From Larkinella knui (GTDB lineage: Bacteria; Bacteroidota; Bacteroidia; Cytophagales; Spirosomataceae), in assembly GCF_003858645.1 (NCBI RefSeq), contig NZ_RQJP01000004.1:744001-808000 (forward strand): 64,000 nt of DNA. Reading direction: 5' to 3'. Made by a program: the position numbers and the translations under genes. The notes below the pieces were generated by a model. The model was not told the DNA's origin. It worked only from the letters and a program-made list of their open reading frames with translations, and made no database searches. This document shows, piece after piece, positions 43,664 to 53,014 of the stretch. Each line of letters starts with the position of its first letter. Position 1 is the first letter of the stretch.

Positions 43664-44473
43664 TCAATCCTTCAGCCCCGACGATGCCATGCTGCGGATG
43701 AAATGCCGCTGGAAAAATAAGTACAGGATCACAATCGGAACTGCCAGCATCACGGCTGCGGCAATTTTCACACCCAGTTGCCCCTCGGCCCGGCCACCCA
43801 CCGAAAACAGCGTCACCAGTTGCGGCATCGTCATCGTCGGCTCATCGCGAATGACGATTAGAGGCCAGAGTGCTTCGTTCCATAAGCCCATGAATGTCAG
43901 GATGGTAATGGTCAAAACCGTCGGCAGAATATTGGGAAACAGGATCTGGAAAATGATGCGCAGTTCCCCGCAACCGTCCAGCCGGGCCGCATCGATGAGC
44001 GCCTGCGGCATGGACGTAAAGGCTTGCCGGAACAGCAGAATCGACAAGGAATTGAGCACAAACGGCACAATCAGGGCAAAATACGTATCGACCCAGCCCA
44101 GTTTGACCATCGTGATGTAGTTGGGAATGAGCGTGATCTGAAACGGCAGCGTCATCGTGAAAATGATGAGGTAAAAAATCAGATCACGGCCCCGAAACCG
44201 CAGCCGCGCCAGGGCATAACCCGCCATTGCTCCCGAAATCAGGACCAGCGTCGTGGTCACCACGGCCACCAGCACGCTGTTCAGGAAAGCGCGGCCCAGC
44301 GGTATTTTCGAGAAAACCGACCCGTAATTACTCCAGGTAAACTCAACCGGGAAAACCGTCAGTGAACTTAGCCCGCGCTCCGACGACAGCGACGCGCTTA
44401 CCATCCAGATAAACGGATAGATGAACGACGCAGCCGCCAGCAAAAGCAAAAAATAGCGAAGAAAACGGGACAT
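43664..44473 (-). CDS. Sugar ABC transporter permease (MalG type)
   Basis: The 269-residue protein has six hydrophobic segments and the EAA loop (DAARLDGCGELRIIFQILFPNILP, about 165-190) that docks on the ATPase. It matches the MalG half of carbohydrate uptake (CUT1) importers. It would pair with the MalF-type protein encoded 27 bases upstream. The conserved start is MSRFLRYFLLLLAAASFIYPF. Confidence 0.95.
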   Translation of the reverse strand: MSRFLRYFLLLLAAASFIYPFIWMVSASLSSERGLSSLTVFPVEFTWSNYGSVFSKIPLGRAFLNSVLVAVVTTTLVLISGAMAGYALARLRFRGRDLIFYLIIFTMTLPFQITLIPNYITMVKLGWVDTYFALIVPFVLNSLSILLFRQAFTSMPQALIDAARLDGCGELRIIFQILFPNILPTVLTITILTFMGLWNEALWPLIVIRDEPTMTMPQLVTLFSVGGRAEGQLGVKIAAAVMLAVPIVILYLFFQRHFIRSMASSGLKD

Positions 44474-44500
44474 GATTGTTCGTTAAAGAATGATTCTCTC

Positions 44501-45361
44501 TCAAATCTCCTGTTCGACATACCGTTTCTGAATGGCGACAACGAACAGAATCAGCAAGGCAAAAAAGAATCCCAGCGTGGCCGAATAGCCCATGTGGTAA
44601 TACTGAAAAGCCTGCCGATAGATATACATCACGGCCGATAGCGTGCTGTTCATGGGTCCGCCTTCGGTCATGATGTAGGGTTCGATGAACAGCGAAAAAC
44701 CGCCGATGGTAGACAACACCACCACCGTAAAAATGGTCGGATTGATCATGGGCAGCGTGATGAACCGGAATTTCTGCCAGCTCGTCGCGCCTTCCAGATC
44801 CGCGGCTTCGTAATATTGCACCGGTACGGTTTGCAAACCAACCAGAAACAGAATCACGTAGAGTCCGACGTTTTTCCAGGTCACCATTACCGCAATCGAG
44901 TACATAGCCACCGTCGGATCGTCGAGCCAGGGCACGCGCGGCAGGCTGATGGCCGTCAGAATCCGGTTGAGCATCCCCATGTTGTATCCCAGCAGTTGCT
45001 GCCACAGAATCGTTACGACCACCCCCGACACGATGACCGGCAGGAAAAAAGCCGCCCGGAAAAATGAGGCACCCCGAATGGTGCGGTTTAGCAACTCGGC
45101 CAGGGCCAGCGCAATCACGATTTGGAGCGGAATGTGGATGATCAGAAACCGCAGCGTGTTGTAAATCGCCTGCCAGAACAAGCGGTCTTTGAACAGGCGG
45201 GTGTAATTCGCCAGCCCCACGAACTCCATCGGCGAGATGATGTTCCAGCTATGGAACGTCAGCACCACCGAGAAAACCACCGGAAAGGCCACAAACACCG
45301 CAAAATGCAGAATGTAGGGAGCCACCAGGCCATACGGAATCCATTTGTCTCGTCGAGTCAT
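44501..45361 (-). CDS. Sugar ABC transporter permease (MalF type)
   Basis: The 286-residue protein has six hydrophobic segments and an EAA loop (EAADLEGATSWQKFRFITLPMINPT, about 200-225). ATG 45361 (MTRRDKWIPYGLVAPYILHF) is used; the frame is open to 45472 but those codons lie in a palindromic repeat. It forms the inner-membrane channel with the MalG-type subunit. The long repeat at 45375-45469 separates it from the binding-protein gene, the same place where REP elements lie between malE and malF in E. coli. Confidence 0.95.
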   Translation of the reverse strand: MTRRDKWIPYGLVAPYILHFAVFVAFPVVFSVVLTFHSWNIISPMEFVGLANYTRLFKDRLFWQAIYNTLRFLIIHIPLQIVIALALAELLNRTIRGASFFRAAFFLPVIVSGVVVTILWQQLLGYNMGMLNRILTAISLPRVPWLDDPTVAMYSIAVMVTWKNVGLYVILFLVGLQTVPVQYYEAADLEGATSWQKFRFITLPMINPTIFTVVVLSTIGGFSLFIEPYIMTEGGPMNSTLSAVMYIYRQAFQYYHMGYSATLGFFFALLILFVVAIQKRYVEQEI

Positions 45362-45374
45362 TTTTAAAGGGGTA

Positions 45375-45469
45375 TTTCGCGGAGTTAAACAGAGAAAAAG
45401 GGAGTTAAGCAGAGTTTTTTTAATATATTCTCCGCTTAACTCTTTCAAACTCTGCTTAACTCCGCGAAA
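45375..45469. repeat. Inverted repeat between binding-protein and permease genes (TTTCGCnGAG family)
   Basis: Arms 45375-45414 and 45430-45469, 40 bases each, pair at about 32 positions; the outermost TTTCGCGGAGTTAA is perfect and GAGTTAAGC recurs within the arm. It starts eight bases after the binding-protein stop (reading the minus strand) and ends 13 bases before the permease start. Confidence 0.88.
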
Positions 45470-45476
45470 CAACTTT

Positions 45477-46748
45477 TTAATTCCCTAACAACACATCCAC
45501 AGCCTGAGCTGCGTCGCGGATGGCGTCTTCGGGTGTTTTTTTATTGTAAATCACGCAGGCTTCGTATTCCTGCGAGATGATGTCAAACACTTCCACGATA
45601 ACCTCGCAGTTGTCCACGCCTTTGATGTAACGGGTCTGCCGCGCGAAGGGCATCAGCAGTGGATTTTTTTGCAGAAAACCGGCAAAATACGGATCGGTGT
45701 CCAGATTTTTCCGGCGCGGAAACTGCCCTGTCAATTCCATCAACCGCAAATCGCCGGGCGGATCGACCAGCGTTCGGATAAACTCCCAGGCCGCCTGCGG
45801 ATCGCGGCAGGTGTTGAAAATGACAATGTTTTTGGGATCGCCGTAGGTGTACACGGGGCCCTGATGCCGATCCGGAACGGGCATGGCGAAGGTGCCGTAC
45901 GCAAAACCGGGATCTTTAAATTTTTCCAGAAAACCGACCGTCCAGGGGCCGGTAAACTGCGTGGCAATGGTTTGTGCCAGAAACGGATCGCGGGTTGCCG
46001 AAAGCCGTTCTTTGGCGAAATAATCGTATTTGTAGAGGTCCTGCAAAAACCGGAAAACCTCCACGGCATACGGATTATTAAAAACCGCCCGGTTCTTTAC
46101 GATAAGCGGAGCGCCGTTCGAGGCCGCCAGATAGAGCGGGTAAAAATTGAACAGGCGTTGGTACCAGATCGGTTTCACTTCGGTATAGCCCAGCCACTGA
46201 TCGGTGTAGCCGTCGCCGTTTTTGTCCTGCTTGAACTGCCGCCCGGCTTCGAGATAAGCCGAATAGGTATACGGCGGTTTGGCCGCTTGCAGTCCGTTCA
46301 GGGCACGGGTATTGCAAACCGTCATGATCGGATTCACTTTCCACGGCACCTGATAAATGTGCCCGTCCGACGAGGTAATTTCGGCGATCATGCTGCTGTC
46401 GCAGCGGGTATTCAAAAATTCCCGAAAGCCTTTCAGCGTGTCGAGCGGCACCAGCACTTTCGCTTTGGCGTACATCTCGACCAGGCCCTGCCACAGGTTG
46501 GCGTAAATGTCCGGCGTGGTTTTGCCCACGACCGACGCCAGAATAATTTCCTCACTCGACTGCCCTTCCGGAATCGGCTGGTAGCGCAGCGGTTTGTCGG
46601 GCCGTTGTTTCTGCCAGCGTTCGGTAAACTCCTTCGCAAACGCAATCTCCCCGGCGTTGTTCGAACACCAGAACACCAGCGCCTGATCCGTCCGGCGGTT
46701 TTCGCAACTGGTGAGGAGAATTAATAAAATGGGAAGGAGTTTGTGCAT
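45477..46748 (-). CDS. Sugar ABC transporter substrate-binding lipoprotein
   Basis: The 423-residue protein has a short lipoprotein signal (LILLTSC, Cys15) and a type-II periplasmic binding fold of the CUT1 family: ALVFWCSNNAGEIAFAKEFTERW, DIYANLWQGLVEMYAKAKVLVPLD, YQVPWKVNPIMTVCNTRAL, ATQFTGPWTVGFLEKFKDPG and AAWEFIRTLVDP. It should deliver an oligosaccharide to the MalF/MalG permease. Lipid anchoring is usual in Gram-positives but unusual in Proteobacteria; here it would tether the protein in the periplasm. Flanked on both sides by palindromic repeats. Confidence 0.93.
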   Translation of the reverse strand: MHKLLPILLILLTSCENRRTDQALVFWCSNNAGEIAFAKEFTERWQKQRPDKPLRYQPIPEGQSSEEIILASVVGKTTPDIYANLWQGLVEMYAKAKVLVPLDTLKGFREFLNTRCDSSMIAEITSSDGHIYQVPWKVNPIMTVCNTRALNGLQAAKPPYTYSAYLEAGRQFKQDKNGDGYTDQWLGYTEVKPIWYQRLFNFYPLYLAASNGAPLIVKNRAVFNNPYAVEVFRFLQDLYKYDYFAKERLSATRDPFLAQTIATQFTGPWTVGFLEKFKDPGFAYGTFAMPVPDRHQGPVYTYGDPKNIVIFNTCRDPQAAWEFIRTLVDPPGDLRLMELTGQFPRRKNLDTDPYFAGFLQKNPLLMPFARQTRYIKGVDNCEVIVEVFDIISQEYEACVIYNKKTPEDAIRDAAQAVDVLLGN

Positions 46749-46761
46749 TTTGAGATTGTTA

Positions 46762-46855
46762 TTTCGCGGAGGTGAGCGGAGAAAAAGGAGAGTTACGCGG
46801 AGTTTTTTATTAATTCTCTGCTTAACTCCTTTTTCCTCCGCTCACCTCCGCGAAA
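46762..46855. repeat. Inverted repeat between LamG and binding-protein genes (TTTCGCnGAG family)
   Basis: Arms 46762-46802 and 46816-46855; the outer 20 bases pair perfectly (TTTCGCGGAGGTGAGCGGAG) and the inner half with a one-base slip. It starts seven bases after the LamG stop codon and ends 13 bases before the binding-protein ATG, nearly the same geometry as the 45375 copy. Confidence 0.9.
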
Positions 46856-46862
46856 CAGATCT

Positions 46863-47930
46863 TTATTTACCCTTTTCAGCCGTGTAAATCGACTTCACCT
46901 GCGTGCTGCTCAGGGCGACGTTATAGATGCGAATGTCATCCATGTCGCCGGTGAAGTATCCACCCCAGGGACCGTTGAAGTTGTTGCCGTCCGCGTCGTC
47001 TTTCTCATTCTTGTTGTACAGACTCGTTGGCAAATCCTGCCCGATGGTCATGTTGATGGTATTCTTGACCGGAGCCAGATCGCCCGTCACATCCGTGTAG
47101 GTTTTAATCAGCGTTCCATCGATGTAGAAGCTCATATCGCCCGACTTGTAGGTAACCGCAATGTGGTACCATTTGCCCTTGTCCAGCGTGACGGTTTCAT
47201 CATCCTTGTCTTTGGCACCCGCGGTGGTTTTTACAGTAAAGAAAACCTTGTTGGCTTCCTGCAACTGGACTTTATACCCATTCCACCGGTTCAGAGCCAG
47301 GAGGTAGTTACTGGCGCGTGACGAATCGTATTTGACCCACATGCTGATGGCGATTTCTTTCGCCGGATTCAGCGATGAATTATACGGCACCTCGATGTTA
47401 CCGCCCTTGTCAAAGTGATACGCCTTCGCATCGGCTCCAAAGCGGTCTTTCGTAGGTGTAACTACACCCGCTCCCCACAATGGACTCCCCGCCTTCAGCG
47501 TTCCGTTGTTGCCCTTACCGGAGCCGTCATTGGCGTTACCGTCAAACTTGTAGTAGGCAACCAGATTGGCGGGCGCAATTTCCTGCACCATTTTACTCAG
47601 GAAGGTTGCCCCGGCCTGTCCCAGATTTACGTAGGCGTTATTGACCGCCGTCTGCGTGGCAGCCGCATCGTTGTTCACCGCCGTAGCCGCATCGATGGCG
47701 GTTTTGAAGACGGCTTTCGAACCGGCTTCAAACTGACCCACACCGGTTCCTTCCACGGCCAGCGCATACCCGGCATTGGCACTATCGAGCCGGGCCTTCA
47801 GTTTACTTTTATCGACGGGAATGACGACCGGATCATCTTCTTTTTTACAGGACTGGATTAAAGCCAATACCATCATAAAGGCAAACAGACCCCAGACTAA
47901 CTTGCTGATTGAAAATAGGTTCTTTCTCAT
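46863..47930 (-). CDS. LamG-domain lipoprotein (putative surface glycan-binding protein)
   Basis: The 355-residue protein has a lipobox (ALIQSC, Cys28) followed by Lys-Lys-Glu-Asp-Asp, a helical FIVAR-like region (about 40-110, ALAVEGTGVGQFEAGSK) and a LamG/concanavalin-like domain (about 125-355) with LVAYYKFDGNANDGSGKGNNG, ISMWVKYD, KWYHIAVTY, MSFYIDGTLI and GDMDDIRIYNVALS. The acidic run after the Cys resembles surface-export signals of Bacteroidota lipoproteins. Next to SusD, it probably plays the SusE/F-like part of surface glycan binding. Confidence 0.88.
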   Translation of the reverse strand: MRKNLFSISKLVWGLFAFMMVLALIQSCKKEDDPVVIPVDKSKLKARLDSANAGYALAVEGTGVGQFEAGSKAVFKTAIDAATAVNNDAAATQTAVNNAYVNLGQAGATFLSKMVQEIAPANLVAYYKFDGNANDGSGKGNNGTLKAGSPLWGAGVVTPTKDRFGADAKAYHFDKGGNIEVPYNSSLNPAKEIAISMWVKYDSSRASNYLLALNRWNGYKVQLQEANKVFFTVKTTAGAKDKDDETVTLDKGKWYHIAVTYKSGDMSFYIDGTLIKTYTDVTGDLAPVKNTINMTIGQDLPTSLYNKNEKDDADGNNFNGPWGGYFTGDMDDIRIYNVALSSTQVKSIYTAEKGK

Positions 47931-47969
47931 AAAGTTGGTTATTGATTTAGTTTATTAAACAGGTGAAAA

Positions 47970-49472
47970 TTAAAGCTTTAACTTTTTATTGGTGTCGCGC
48001 TCACTCTGCGGAATCGGGAAATACCGGTTGGTTTCGTACTTGAACGACGGCTTGTCTTTCAGGGCATTCTGGGCGTATTCCTTGCCCCAGCGCATCAGAT
48101 CGAAATACCGGTGGAACTCAAATCCGAGCTCGACGCGTCGTTCGTGGTAGATCGCTTCGCGCAGCGCCGACTGGTTGGTGATGGTCAGATTGGGCAGCAA
48201 ACCGGCCGGAACCGTCGCCGTCGTGCTCAGCGTCGGGTCGTACAGATAGCTTTCCCGCGCCCGTTTCCGCACCTGATTCAGAAACGTCAGAGCCTCGGCT
48301 GTGCGCCCCAGTTCGTTGAGCGCTTCGGCCTGCCACAGCAGCACGTCGGCGTAGCGGATGATGACGTAATTCAGATTGCCGTCGCCCTTCGTGCTCTTCG
48401 GAATTTCCGTCAGCGGTTGCAAATGCTTCTTGTTCAGATAGCCCGTCGGTGACCAGGTCGGGTCGTAGGGCGTTCCATCGATCCACGGTTTGCCTTCCCG
48501 CGCCACCGTATAATCGAGTCGCGGATCGACCACGCCCGTTGCGGTTTTCTCGAATTCGGCCACAAAACCGGGCGTCGGTACGTCGAAAAAATAGCCATTT
48601 TCGTTCTGGCGGGGTGCAAACCACTGGTTCAGGCGGTTTCCGGTAAACGGCACCTGATTGGTCAGATGCTGCGCCGAGAAGATGGCTTCCTTGTTGTTTT
48701 TGAAATCCTGACTGAAATTCTGCGTATAAACCGGCAGCAGTTCATAATTCCCGATGGCTTTCACCTGCGCGGCTGTTTCGGCGGCCAGTTGCCATTTTTT
48801 CTGGTACAGATACGCTTTCGCCAGCAAGGCCGTGGCGGCTCCTTTCGTGGCCCGGCCCACATCGGCCCCGGTGTACGTTGCGGGTAAATTCTTGATCGCT
48901 TCGGCTAAATCGGCCTCGATGACGCGGGTATAAATGTCTTCCACCGGAGACTGTTCGACCTGTAACGCTTCCGGATTTTTCGGTTCGAGGTTCACCGGCA
49001 CCGGCCCGTACGTATTGACCAGGTAGAAATAATACAACGCCCGTAAAAACCGCGCTTCGCCCAGAATTCGGGCCTTGATGTCGGCGCTCATCGTGATGGG
49101 CGGCACTTTCTGCAACACGATGTTACAGCGGCTGATGCCTTCGTACCACTCGCCCCACTGCGATTCGACCGGCCCGTTGTTGGGGAAAACCTGAAAATCA
49201 TCGACCAAACCGATGTCGGCCTGATCACCCGCGTCGCCCCCCTTGGCCGCGTCGTCGGAAGCCACGTCGCCAAAAACCCAGAGCCGGTTCCGGTCGGTCG
49301 AAAACGTCAGCGGCACGTAGGCGGCATTGATCGCCAAAACCGCCTGCGCCTGCGTCTGGTAAAAAGCCGATTCGGGATAATCCGCCCGCACCTCTTCGTT
49401 CAGGAAATCGTTGCAGCCACTGGCAATTCCCAGAAAAACAGCCGCTATGGTGAGTGTTTGAATTGGTTTCAT
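47970..49472 (-). CDS. SusD/RagB-family outer-membrane nutrient-binding lipoprotein
   Basis: The 500-residue protein has a lipobox (GIASGC, Cys20) and SusD segments: ARFLRALYYFYLVNTYGPVP (about 140-160), VEQSPVEDIYTRVIEADL, GRATKGAATALLAKAYLY, VIIRYADVLLWQAEALNELG and ERRVELGFEFHRYFDLMRWG. It forms the lid of the SusC receptor encoded 13 bases upstream. The end NKKLKL differs from the usual NPGY-type ending but length is normal. Confidence 0.95.
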   Translation of the reverse strand: MKPIQTLTIAAVFLGIASGCNDFLNEEVRADYPESAFYQTQAQAVLAINAAYVPLTFSTDRNRLWVFGDVASDDAAKGGDAGDQADIGLVDDFQVFPNNGPVESQWGEWYEGISRCNIVLQKVPPITMSADIKARILGEARFLRALYYFYLVNTYGPVPVNLEPKNPEALQVEQSPVEDIYTRVIEADLAEAIKNLPATYTGADVGRATKGAATALLAKAYLYQKKWQLAAETAAQVKAIGNYELLPVYTQNFSQDFKNNKEAIFSAQHLTNQVPFTGNRLNQWFAPRQNENGYFFDVPTPGFVAEFEKTATGVVDPRLDYTVAREGKPWIDGTPYDPTWSPTGYLNKKHLQPLTEIPKSTKGDGNLNYVIIRYADVLLWQAEALNELGRTAEALTFLNQVRKRARESYLYDPTLSTTATVPAGLLPNLTITNQSALREAIYHERRVELGFEFHRYFDLMRWGKEYAQNALKDKPSFKYETNRYFPIPQSERDTNKKLKL

Positions 49473-49485
49473 AGTTGGCTGACCG

Positions 49486-52400
49486 TTAAAAGTTTACGTT
49501 TAAACCGATCATGTAGATTCTGGCCGACGGGTACGTTCCCCAGTCGATGCCCACCGCCACATCGCCCTTGAACGGCTCGTTGTTGACGTTATTGCTGGTT
49601 TGCATTTCGGGGTCCAGACCGGGGTATTTTGTGAACGTCAGCAGGTTCTGGCCGCTCACGTAAACCCGGGCGCTGGATGAGCCAAACCGCTTGCTCACCT
49701 TTTGCGGGAGTGTATAGCCGATTTGCAGATTCTTCAGCCGGGTGTAGGCGCCGTCTTCCAGAAAGCGCGTCGACGGCTGCTTGTTGTTGGCCGACCCTTT
49801 CCACGAAACCCGGGGCTGGGTGTTGCTCGTCCCCGGCCCGGTCCAGTGGTCATCGACAACGCGCTGGGTGATGTTGAACGCCCGGTAAAACCCTTCGATG
49901 TCGGTAGCCACCTGGTAATAAATTTTGTTGCCCGAAACGCCCTGAAAGAAAGCCGAGAGGTCGAACCCTTTCCACGCCAGATTGGCCGTCAGGCCGTAAA
50001 GCAGCGTTGGAATCGGGCTGCCGACGTGGGTGCGGTCTTTGTCGTTGATCAGACCATCGCCGTTGACGTCTTTGAACTTCACGTCGCCGGGGCGGATCGT
50101 ATTGCCCTGAAAAGCGCTGGTGAAAATATCGGCCTCCGACTGAAAAATACCGTCCTGTTGCAACAGGTAAAACGAGCCGATGGGATAGCCCGGTTCGGTC
50201 AGGGTAGCATACACGCCGTTGTCGATCCGCCCGCCCGGAACCGGTCGGCCATCGCTCAACGACAGGACTTTGTTTTTGATGAATGACGCATTGGCCGTAA
50301 AGTCGTAGCTAAAAGCGCCTTTTTTGTCCCGGTAGATCAGGTCCAGCTCAATGCCCCGGTTTTCCACTTTTCCGGCATTGACATACGGCGCACCCGCGGC
50401 CCCGCCCGACTTCGGAACCGGCACCGGAATCAGCATATCCGAGGTGGTTTTGATGAAATAGTCGGCCGTCAACTGGATTTTATTGTCCAGAAAACCGGTT
50501 TCCAGCCCAATATCGGTTTGCGTCGCCGACTCCCATTTTACGTTCGTATTGCCGCGACTGACGATGGTATAGCCCGGAACATTTTGCTGCGGATCGCCCA
50601 GTGGATAGTTGTAACCGCCCCCAACGATGGACGCAAACGGATAATTTCCGATGTCCTGATTGCCCAATTGCCCGACGCTGGCCCGGATTTTCAACTGTGA
50701 AATCACGTTGGCCAGCGGTTTGAAAAACGCTTCCTGATCGATGTTCCAGCCCGCCGAACCGGAGAAAAACGTTCCGTAGCGGTTTTGTTGCGAAAACCGG
50801 GAGGAGCCGTCGCGCCGGATGTTGGCCGAGAATAAATACTTGCTGTTGTACGTGTAATTGACCCGCCCGAACAGCGAGAACAACGCCCAGCGCGAGTCGC
50901 CTTCAAAGCTGGTTTTTCCCGTCGGATCAATACCACGACCGAGGTAGCGCAGGTTTTCGACCTGATCGATGTAATTCCGGTCAGAACCGCCAATGGTCCG
51001 GTTCACGTTGTGAATCGCTTCCGTGCCCGCCAGTACCGACAGTTCGTGAACGTCGTTCAGTACGCGGCTGTAGGTCAGCGTGTTGTTCCAGTTCAGGGTG
51101 CTGATCAGCCCCACCTGATTGACCAGCGTGGCCGGGCTGTTGATGCGTCCGTTGGTGCCCCAGTTTTCGTTGAAAATTTTGTGGTTGATGATGTTGATAT
51201 CCATCCCGCCGTCTGAGCGAAACCGCAGATTTTTGACGATCTGCCATTCCGCAAACAGATTGCCGAATACCCGGTATTGCCGTTCTTTGTTGTCCTGTTT
51301 ATTGGCCAGACCCACCGGATTGTAGCCGTCGCCGTACAGGCCGGGGTTGGACGGTAAGTCGACGTAATTGCCGTTCTGGTCGTAAATAGGCACGGCGGGC
51401 GAATGGAAGAGCGCATACCGCACGACACTTCCGCCATTGCCGCCGTAGCCATCGCCCGAACTGCCCACAATGTCGCGGTCGGAGAAGGTCAGGTTCAGAT
51501 TGGTACCAACTTTCACTTTCCCGGCAATGTCGGTATCGACGCTGGTGCGCAACCCGTACCGTTTGTAGCCGGAATTGAGGATGATGCCTTTCTGATCGAA
51601 ATAATTGCCCGACAGCAGGTAATGCGATTTTTCATTTCCGCCACTAATCGACAACTGGTAATTCTGGATCATGGCCGGACGGAAAATGGCCTTCTGCCAA
51701 TCGGTGTCCGCCAGTTGCGCATCCGCCGGAATCGACTTCCGCTGCAAACTCGGATTATCGACGCCGACGTTGTCATTGACGACTGACTCGTTAAAAATCC
51801 GGACGTAATCCGCCGTGTTCGCCATCGGAATCAGGTGGCCGTGTTGCTGAACGCCCGTGTAACTGTTGAAAGCAATGCGTGGCGCTCCGTTTTTGCCGCG
51901 TTTGGTCGTAACCACGATCACGCCATTGGCGGCCCGTGCGCCATAAATCGCTGAGGATGAGGCATCTTTCAGAACCGACATGCTTTCAATATCCGTGGGG
52001 TTCAGGACGTTGAAGGCATCTTTGGTCGGCACACCGTCGATCACAAACAGCGGACTGTTGTCGTTGATGGTCCCGACACCCCGAATCCGGACGGCCACGC
52101 CCTCGCCGGGTGCGCCGGTCGATTGCGTCACGCGTACGCCCGCGGCTTTGCCCTGCAACGCCTGATCGATGCCCGAAACCGGCAACCGGCTAATGTCTTT
52201 GGACGAAATGGTCGAAACCGCTCCCGTCAGATCGGCTTTTTTCTGGGTGCCGTAGCCCACTACCACCACTTCCGACAGCGTTTTGTCGTCTACCGCCAGC
52301 GTAACGTTGATCGTGGAACGGTTTCCGATCACGACTTCCTGTGTGAGATACCCGATGAATGAAAACTGAAGCGTACCGCCGTTGTCGGGCACGTTGATGC

Positions 52401-52977
52401 GGTATTTTCCGTCGCCGTCGGTCGTGCTGCCGGTGGTGGTGCCTTTCAAAACCACGTTGACGGCGGGCATGGGCTGGTTTTTCTCATCAACGACCTGGCC
52501 CGAAATGGTTTTGTCAATGGCTTGTGGTTCAGAGGCTTCGGTTGAAAGTTGTTCCGGGCGATTGAGGGCGGAGTTGGCACTGCCGGATTTTACGCCTTCG
52601 GGTTCCGGTAATTTCTTTTTGAGCACGATCATCCGGTTTCCTACCACTTCGTAGCGGATGCTGATCGGATCGAGCAGTGTGCTCAGGATGGTTCCCAGCC
52701 GTTCGTTCCGAACGTTCAGGCTCACCCGGCGGTCGGCGCGGATGATTTCGTAGCTGTAGGCGAACGTCACATCGGCCGCCCGTTCCACCTGCTGGAGCAC
52801 GGTTTCAATAGGCTGGTTTGAAACCGTCAGGCTGATCGATCGTTTGAGCGGATTTTCTCCGTGGGTGGGTCGGGCCAGCAAACTGCCGGCAAAACCGGTC
52901 AGCAGGAGGACCACCACCAGCCCGGTTTTTACCCACCGTTCGGGTAATCCGCAGAAAAGAAGTACGGTTTTTTTCAT
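49486..52977 (-). CDS. SusC/RagA-family TonB-dependent receptor with STN domain
   Basis: The 1163-residue protein carries a signal peptide, an STN domain (about 48-120: VSNQPIETVLQQVERAADVTF), a CarboxypepD_reg-like domain (GQVVDEKNQPMPAVNVVLKG), the SusC signature and plug (VVVGYGTQKKADLTGAVSTI; YGARAANGVIVVTTKRGKNG) and a barrel ending MIGLNVNF. ATG 52977 (MKKTVLLFCGLPER) is used although the frame extends to 53028 into the fecR 3' end. FecR is encoded upstream but no sigma gene adjoins it. It feeds the SusD-LamG-ABC chain encoded downstream. Confidence 0.95.
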   Translation of the reverse strand: MKKTVLLFCGLPERWVKTGLVVVLLLTGFAGSLLARPTHGENPLKRSISLTVSNQPIETVLQQVERAADVTFAYSYEIIRADRRVSLNVRNERLGTILSTLLDPISIRYEVVGNRMIVLKKKLPEPEGVKSGSANSALNRPEQLSTEASEPQAIDKTISGQVVDEKNQPMPAVNVVLKGTTTGSTTDGDGKYRINVPDNGGTLQFSFIGYLTQEVVIGNRSTINVTLAVDDKTLSEVVVVGYGTQKKADLTGAVSTISSKDISRLPVSGIDQALQGKAAGVRVTQSTGAPGEGVAVRIRGVGTINDNSPLFVIDGVPTKDAFNVLNPTDIESMSVLKDASSSAIYGARAANGVIVVTTKRGKNGAPRIAFNSYTGVQQHGHLIPMANTADYVRIFNESVVNDNVGVDNPSLQRKSIPADAQLADTDWQKAIFRPAMIQNYQLSISGGNEKSHYLLSGNYFDQKGIILNSGYKRYGLRTSVDTDIAGKVKVGTNLNLTFSDRDIVGSSGDGYGGNGGSVVRYALFHSPAVPIYDQNGNYVDLPSNPGLYGDGYNPVGLANKQDNKERQYRVFGNLFAEWQIVKNLRFRSDGGMDINIINHKIFNENWGTNGRINSPATLVNQVGLISTLNWNNTLTYSRVLNDVHELSVLAGTEAIHNVNRTIGGSDRNYIDQVENLRYLGRGIDPTGKTSFEGDSRWALFSLFGRVNYTYNSKYLFSANIRRDGSSRFSQQNRYGTFFSGSAGWNIDQEAFFKPLANVISQLKIRASVGQLGNQDIGNYPFASIVGGGYNYPLGDPQQNVPGYTIVSRGNTNVKWESATQTDIGLETGFLDNKIQLTADYFIKTTSDMLIPVPVPKSGGAAGAPYVNAGKVENRGIELDLIYRDKKGAFSYDFTANASFIKNKVLSLSDGRPVPGGRIDNGVYATLTEPGYPIGSFYLLQQDGIFQSEADIFTSAFQGNTIRPGDVKFKDVNGDGLINDKDRTHVGSPIPTLLYGLTANLAWKGFDLSAFFQGVSGNKIYYQVATDIEGFYRAFNITQRVVDDHWTGPGTSNTQPRVSWKGSANNKQPSTRFLEDGAYTRLKNLQIGYTLPQKVSKRFGSSSARVYVSGQNLLTFTKYPGLDPEMQTSNNVNNEPFKGDVAVGIDWGTYPSARIYMIGLNVNF

Positions 52978-53014
52978 GATATTCAGTAACGTGTTGTTGA
53001 GTCTTCGTCCCATT

